From Isoetes taiwanensis (taxonomy: Eukaryota > Streptophyta > Lycopodiopsida > Isoetales > Isoetaceae): a stretch of DNA of 64,000 bases. Position numbers and translations under genes: made by a program. Below are positions 58,469-64,000 of this stretch, piece after piece. Location: assembly GCA_021234155.1 (NCBI GenBank), contig JAJEKV010000004.1:8870109-8934108 (forward strand). Reading direction: 5' to 3'. A model generated the notes under the pieces. It had not been told where the DNA came from. It ran no database searches and saw only the letters and a list, made by a program, of their open reading frames with translations. How positions within the stretch are numbered: the first letter of the stretch is position 1; each line of letters starts with the position of its first letter.

Positions 58469-58477
58469 ATGTCAATA

Positions 58478-58490
58478 GGCTCTGATACCA
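58478..58490 (-). other. Primer binding site of the copia element
   Basis: The minus strand reads TGGTATCAGAGCC directly after the LTR end, the usual complement of initiator tRNA-Met in plant copia elements. Confidence 0.85.
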
Positions 58491-58791
58491 TGTTGGAAAA
58501 CGTATCAGTTATGGACTGATACAAACCTCAGCACAGAGTGAGCCAAAGCGAAAGCAAGAATGGAAGAGACACGATAGGAATAGAATAGGAACAATCTGAA
58601 TGTTCTATGTATTGCATGTAATCTATAAATACATGGAATGAATGGCACTGAAAGGCCAACAGCCGGAAACAGAAGGCCAAAGGCCAGAGATGTACATGAT
58701 GTACTACTAATGTACTCTAATATACATCAATGTATCTAATGTACATCAATGTACTCTAAATGTACTCTAATGTACAGCTTGAATTCTAACA
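58491..58791 (-). repeat. Ty1/copia LTR (301 bp)
   Basis: Termini TGTTAGAA...TTCCAACA on the minus strand. It contains a run of ATGTAC-type repeats (about 58695-58775). A primer binding site follows on one side and a polypurine tract (GAAAGGGAAG, 58792-58801) precedes on the other. It is therefore shared by two internal regions. Confidence 0.85.
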
Positions 58792-58846
58792 CTTCCCTTT
58801 CAAGCTGGATAATCTGAAGCTACTGCAATGGTATAACACCAAGTGC

Positions 58847-59407
58847 TTATCTAAACTGTACAAACTTTTGTGTGCCCAGTGGCTTAGTAAAGATATCTGC
58901 AACCATTGCACCAGTGGGCGAATAGATTAATGAAATGATTGCTTTCTCCACTAGATCACGGACATAATGATAATGAATTGGAATGTGCTTTGTCCGAGGA
59001 TGATGTTCTGGTCGCTCTGCCATTTTCATGCAACTTTGGTTGTCCACATAAACATGATTAGATTGCTGCGCAGAAATACCAATATCATTAAGCAAGTGGT
59101 CATACCAAATAAGATCTGCAACTCCAGTAGATAAGGCAATGTATACTGCCTCTGCTGAAGATCGCACTACAACATATTGCTTTTTGCTTATCCAGCCTAC
59201 TGCACCTCCATAAAACATGCATGTGCTACCTGTAGTGGAATGAGAATCCATGTTGTTGCCCCAACTTGCATCAGTAAATGCACGAAGACTTGCTGATCCG
59301 TTATCACAATAACAGATTCCATACTCTTTTGTTCCTTGCAAATAACGAAGAACACTCTTTGCTAGCTGCCAATGCTTTAATTCATAACAGTGATTAAACT
59401 GACTCAA
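58847..59407 (-). pseudogene. Ty1/copia RNase H
   Basis: Motifs FTDASWG, SSAEAVYIALS (Val replaces the usual Glu in AEAEY), VDNQSCMKMAE, TKHIPIHYHYVRD and VADIFTKPLG, in family order. It is separated from RT by a stop near 59435. Confidence 0.87.
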
Positions 59408-59434
59408 TGCAATGACAACAAAACAAAGATCAGG

Positions 59435-60556
59435 TCATGTTATGGTCATGAGATACATAAAACTCCCAACAAGCTGCCTATATGGTAGAAAAGATGACTG
59501 CACATTATCACAAACAATTTCATCTTCAAACAATTTGATGCCAGCTTCCATTGGCGTGGAAACAGGCTTACAATCTGCCATGCGAAATTGCTCAAGCAAA
59601 AATTCAGCATACTGAGATTGGCTGATATGAATTAGCCTCTTCTTCCTATCACGATGTATCTGCATACCCAAGAAAGAGCTAGCTGCACCCAAATCTTTCA
59701 TCTTAAACCTGCTAGTTAGTTGAGATTTAAGTGCTTGAACATCAAGAAGATTGCTGTCCATTGCAAGCATATCATCTACATACAGCACTAAAATCAAATA
59801 CATATCTCCCATGCACTTGATGTAGACATTAGAATCTGTTGTAGCAATTTGAAATTGCATCATCAAACTTCTTGTACCAACCCCGAGACGCCTGCTTTAA
59901 GCCATAAATGGCCTTCCAGAGTTTACATACCTTGTTTTCTTGGCCGGATACTTCAAAACCTGGAGGTTGCAGCATATAGATGTCCTCAACCAAATGCCCT
60001 ATCCACATCCATTTGATGAATTTCCCAATCCAATTTGGCTCCTAAGGCAAGCAAAAGACGCAAGCTATTCATTCTCACGACCGGTGAAAATGTCTCATCA
60101 TAGTCAAGACCTTTGACTTGGCTGAAACTTTGAGCAACTAGCCTAGCCTTATACTTGTCAAGCTTGCTATCAGGCTTGTACTTCTTCTTGAATAGCCATT
60201 TGCAATCCACTGCTTTGCGTCCAACGGGCAAATCAACAAGTTCCCACACCCCATGGATGCGAGCTCTACCTCAGCTGCCCATTTCCAATGTGAAGCTTCA
60301 GAGGAAGCCCATGCTTCCTCAATGCTTGTTGGTTCACCTTGCACTGCCAAGCAATACCATTTAACCAAACTAAGTTCAGCATTTTCAAGAACTTTACGAG
60401 AAGGTGTTCTGCTACGTGGTGGCAACAGTTGATAGGAGGAGGGAGCATTTGAATGAGCCAAGGATCAGGAAGAACTTGATTATGAGGTGGATCATCATTG
60501 GTGGGTTGTTGCACATCCACTGGCAAAGGCACATCTTGCTGTTGGTCCAACGTCAA
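59435..60556 (-). pseudogene. Ty1/copia reverse transcriptase
   Basis: Starts with MWELVDLPVGRKAVDCKWLF, KARLVAQSFSQVKGLDYDETFSPV and IHQMDVDRAFG (60249-59986). Then comes a frameshift and damaged stretch (59867-59985). The open part with LILVLYVDDML (active-site Asp-Asp) and FKMKDLGAASSFLGMQI follows at 59866-59435. The upstream linker (60461-60266) is frameshifted. Confidence 0.87.
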
Positions 60557-60595
60557 ATCTTGAAGCTCAACGAGTGGAGGATCATCAAGAACAAG

Positions 60596-61725
60596 TTATT
60601 TGTCTTGAATGAAGTTTCCATCTGCAAGTGGATCAATAGACATAGAATTTGACTCATCAAAAACTACTTCTGAGCTGGTGTATACCTTTCTCTGCTCTTG
60701 ATCCCGCAACAAGTATGCTTTATGATTAGGTGCATAGCCAATAAAAGTGCATTTGGTGCTACGGGCATCAAATTTTCTGCGTAAATGCTCAGATACATGT
60801 ACATAGGCGATACATCCAAAGGTGCACAAATGAGAAACATCTGGTTTCTCTCCAGACCAAGCTTCTTCTGGAGTCATCTCATTATCCAAGGCAATTGTGG
60901 TCAATCTGTTTTGCACATGAACTGCTGCAGCAATTGCATCAGCCCAAAAATACTTTGGCAAATGACTTTCAGCAAGCATACTTCTTGCCGCATTGCACAA
61001 AGTGTGATTCTTCCTCTTCGCAACACCATTTTGTTGAGGAGTAGCCCTCGTTGTGCATTGACACTGAATCCCTGCCTGATCACATGTATCATGAAAGAGA
61101 TCACTAAGATACTCTCCACCACCATCAGTGCGCAATTGCTTAATCTTCTTCCCTGTCTGATTTTCTACACATGCTTTATACAATTTAAAAGCCTCAAGAG
61201 CATCACTTTTCTTGGTTAGAAAATAGACAATTGTTTTCCGACTAAAATCATCAATAAACATGATGAAATATACTGCCTTGCCAAGGCGCGCAGACACCTC
61301 TGTTGGTCCACAAAGATCTGAGTGGACAAGCTCCAGCACTTGCTTAGCTCTGCTGCCTACACTTGCAAATGATCTGCGAGGGTGCTTACCAAGGATGCAT
61401 GCTTCACAAAGATCCGGGTCTGCCTTCATAGTTATCTTCATGCCATGAACCATGTTCTTCCGCTGCATTATTTTTAACGCTTGAACATTAGCGTGACCGT
61501 ACCTTTTGTGCCAAAGTAGCACTTCTCCTTTTCTTTGGCTGATACTACTAGGACCTGATTTGGATCAGACACCTCCAGCTCATACAAATTGCCATGTCTT
61601 GAGCCCTTGGCCACTATATCCCCTTCAATCCGTGCATTCTTCAAAAAAAGAACTTCCTTATCATCAAAGAAAACTTGCAGACCAGCATCTGCTGCACATG
61701 CAACTGACAAAAGGTTTTTTCGCAA
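60596..61725 (-). pseudogene. Ty1/copia integrase
   Basis: The pre-integrase region (KNLLSVACAADAGLQVFF) runs from 61725 to 61474. The integrase proper follows: the HHCC zinc region (LLWHKRYGHAN...CEACILGK), VHSDLCGPTEV (first Asp), QLRTDGGGEYLSDLF (second Asp) and PQQNGVAKRKNH. The catalytic Glu is Lys (AAG, 61016-61018), which should abolish integration. Confidence 0.88.
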
Positions 61726-61743
61726 TTTCCGGACATGTAAGGT

Positions 61744-62558
61744 TTATGGAAGTACCGTATTTTCACCATTCAATAGCGTGAAATGATATTGACCATTTCC
61801 TTGCACTTCAATTTCACTATGATCTCCCAATTGCACCAGACTTTTGTCATTTTGATAACTTGAGAATAGATCCCTATCCTTCAACATCCTTGATGTGCAT
61901 GCAGAATCCACTGTAAGAACCTTCCTTCCAGCAGCAGTACATGCACTTGTTTCCACAACAGAAGCCTTCCCTTTAATTCTGAGACTCCGTTTTGATTGGA
62001 TCACAAGAGAAGCCTCTCCTTTGACGACTTGTGCCTCAACTAGGTGTGCTTTCTCTGGTTTGTTCTTTTCCTCTGGACAATCGACTGCATAATGGCCATA
62101 TTCAAAGCAGTTCCTGCATTGCCCTCTCTTAGCATAAGCTTTCTTAGGACGTGCTCCTTTTGATCCGTCCACCTTCCCATCCGATTGTTTTTTGTAATGA
62201 GGCTTCTTATCTTGCCTCCCTCGTGCAAGCATGGCTTGTGATGGCTTGGAATCCTCCACTTTGTCTTTCAAGCGCATCTCTTTCTGCAAAAGCTTAGAGA
62301 CGACGTCATCCCATGAAATACTACTTTGAGCTGTCAAAAAATCAACAAAGTTTTCCCATGAATTCGGAAGAGAAGCATATAACTGGAGCTTTTGTTGCCC
62401 CTCTGGAACTGCATACTTGGAATCTGCTGCTGCCAACATATCAAACATCTCCTTCATTTGATTTATGTGTGTATTCAGATCAGCTCCTTCCACATACTTG
62501 CAATTCCTAATCTGTGTATACAAATGCATAACTTCACCTTCTGTTTTGGTGCCATACT
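61744..62558 (-). pseudogene. Ty1/copia Gag and protease start, upstream unit, truncated
   Basis: Nearly identical to the gag of the downstream unit from YGTKTEGEVMHLYT onward, with the same CCHC knuckle and LTVDSACTS protease start but without its three stops. The gag N-terminus is missing: homology stops at 62558, and unrelated sequence with a TIR element follows. Codons upstream of this point in the open frame come from that insertion. Confidence 0.85.
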
Positions 62559-62632
62559 TCATACCCGGGGGGTTCACCTCTATGTAAAGGGGATATGGCA
62601 TGTGCGTTCCAGGGGTCGGGAGAAACCCCTCC

Positions 62633-62953
62633 GGGTGAAAGCATGCTAGGGTGTACCATCTAAAGTTCTTTTTAGGGAGTGCAAAACTACCCAAAAAATT
62701 ACCCAGCACTGGGTACTGGGAACTTGCATAAGTGTCTCAATAAACAATAAGTTTGAGAGTTGATTCATTAATTTTAGTCTTTAGTAATATTGTTATCCTC
62801 TAATACTATAGATTGACATGTTATTGACCTTTAATTCAAAAGTTTTAAATCGATTTTAATGGAAAGAAAAAATAGAAAGTACTAGTTTTAAAAGTACCCA
62901 GTGAAGGTACTTTTGAGGGTTTCAAAAGTGGTACACCGTAGCATGCTTTCACC
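62633..62953. mobile_element. MITE-like TIR element (~320 bp)
   Basis: The left end GGGTGAAAGCATGCTAGGGT and the reverse complement of the right end GGGTGAAAGCATGCTACGGT differ by one base. Both continue to GTACCA. Flanks CCCCTCCG (left) and CCTCCG (right) suggest a short target duplication. It is non-coding. Confidence 0.7.
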
Positions 62954-64000
62954 CCTCCGTATACGGCTCGCCCCCCATAGAAACCCCTATGTATACAGTC
63001 TGGTGTTGGTGAAAAATAATACCTGATTCCATACTTTTACGCCTAGTCCAATCCCCATTGACCCTACCCTTAACCGTATTTTTACGTCAAGTATATCACT
63101 AATGTAGCCTACCCTCTACCTTACATTTACATTCAACCTCCAAATTTTGCAAGCTCCACAAGGTTGGTTGCATACCAATGCTAAATTCATATTAGTTGAA
63201 CTTGATTTCAGCCAAATTGCACATCTGGGATTTCTTTTGTGCCTGTAGAGTGGTTGCATAGGACTAGAGGACTGTAGAGCTCCTTGACATGAAGGCTAAG
63301 AACTATAGGCATATGTTCCATAAGACCAATATTTTTATATTATCTACTCCCAATTAACTTCTAAGTATTCTATGCTTGACCCAAACATGCTTAAAATTCA
63401 AGGAAATAGTTTAAAAGTGACTGTGTTCAGAACAATATTCATCGCCACAGGAACTAAAGCAATAACCAATCACAATACCCAATAATTTGGCTAAACCATC
63501 AGAACAAACGAGCCTGCCTAAATCTGCCTTCTCCATTGCAAATAGCCTGACTTAAGTCACTGGTCTATGTTAAACAAAATAACAGAGGTAAAGTCCCTCA
63601 TATTTCTAACACGTATAAACCATGCATTCTAACAATAAATATAAACACTACCACCAACACATGGGTGCCAAAGCCTTCATATAATGCATGACCATAGGAT
63701 AAGTTTCAATTTGATCTCAAACCCTGGATAAGTTACAAAGAACGTATGTTCGCCCATGTAGTAATTTCACCAGCAAGATTGTATAATATGTATGACAATT
63801 ATTCAATTTTTTGAGTTAGAGATCTAAATGCTTTTTATAGCCGAATACCAGTTTGTAAATTCTAAATCATCACCTTAAGCAACGTACAAATAAGGTTCAA
63901 AATATCGCAAAATATGTACGCCCTAGCAGCAACCTTCCTTGGGCTCTTCCAACTAGCAAACACCACAAGGATGATGCCACATCCCCAGACTATTCCCCTG
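62954..64000. other. Non-coding end of the window
   Basis: No gene, RNA or repeat that I can support. Confidence 0.45.

Overview
This window looks like repeat-dense nuclear DNA of a green plant, probably a land plant and possibly seed-free. The evidence is plant-type chromovirus, L1 and Ty1/copia retrotransposons, plant-style short introns, and one recognisable host gene, a 12-exon tRNase Z. Everything was read by eye and family comparisons are from memory, so no homology search stands behind them.

Region 1 (1-11276, + strand) is most of a decayed Ty3/gypsy chromovirus whose 5' LTR lies left of the window. Gag, protease, RT-RNase H and integrase with a C-terminal chromodomain run from about 4212 to 8963. 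They are followed by two polypurine tracts and a 1.49-kb 3' LTR. Between the missing 5' LTR and gag are two extra coding units, each preceded by two copies of a ~67-bp inverted repeat and a TATAAATAG box. The first unit encodes a 394-residue protein that starts with the exact histone H3 tail (ARTKQTARK). It ends with an H3/CenH3-like alphaN-alpha1 segment, and the alpha2 part continues in the next frame. The second unit is a broken acidic ORF of unknown function. This is the most unusual item in the window: a retroelement that appears to have captured a histone H3 gene and split it with about 300 charged residues.

Region 2 (11277-18010, - strand) is an L1-type LINE with a 305-bp tandem duplication inside its endonuclease start. 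From 18 to 23.4 kb there is a SINE-like piece, an L1 RT remnant, a ~580-bp foldback element and a degenerate minisatellite.

Region 3 (23.4-45.6 kb) is a colony of eight copies of one APE-type LINE superfamily, all on the - strand. Each has a (GA)n tract at its 3' end, and seven of the eight also have one at the 5' junction. They appear to insert into GA/TC microsatellites, including each other's tails. A GC-rich relative with a (TTCC)n tail sits on the + strand, inserted inside one copy. The copies share a 3' hairpin with compensatory changes.

Region 4 (45.6-56.7 kb) holds the tRNase Z gene (47646-51897, - strand). It contains a 16-nt microexon and an intronic tRNA-Ala-like SINE. The flanks are otherwise non-coding, with small repeats and a hairpin.

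Region 5 (56.7-62.6 kb, - strand) is a Ty1/copia tandem (internal-LTR-internal) joined to a Ty3/gypsy integrase remnant. A ~320-bp TIR element lies at 62633-62953, and the last kilobase shows nothing convincing.
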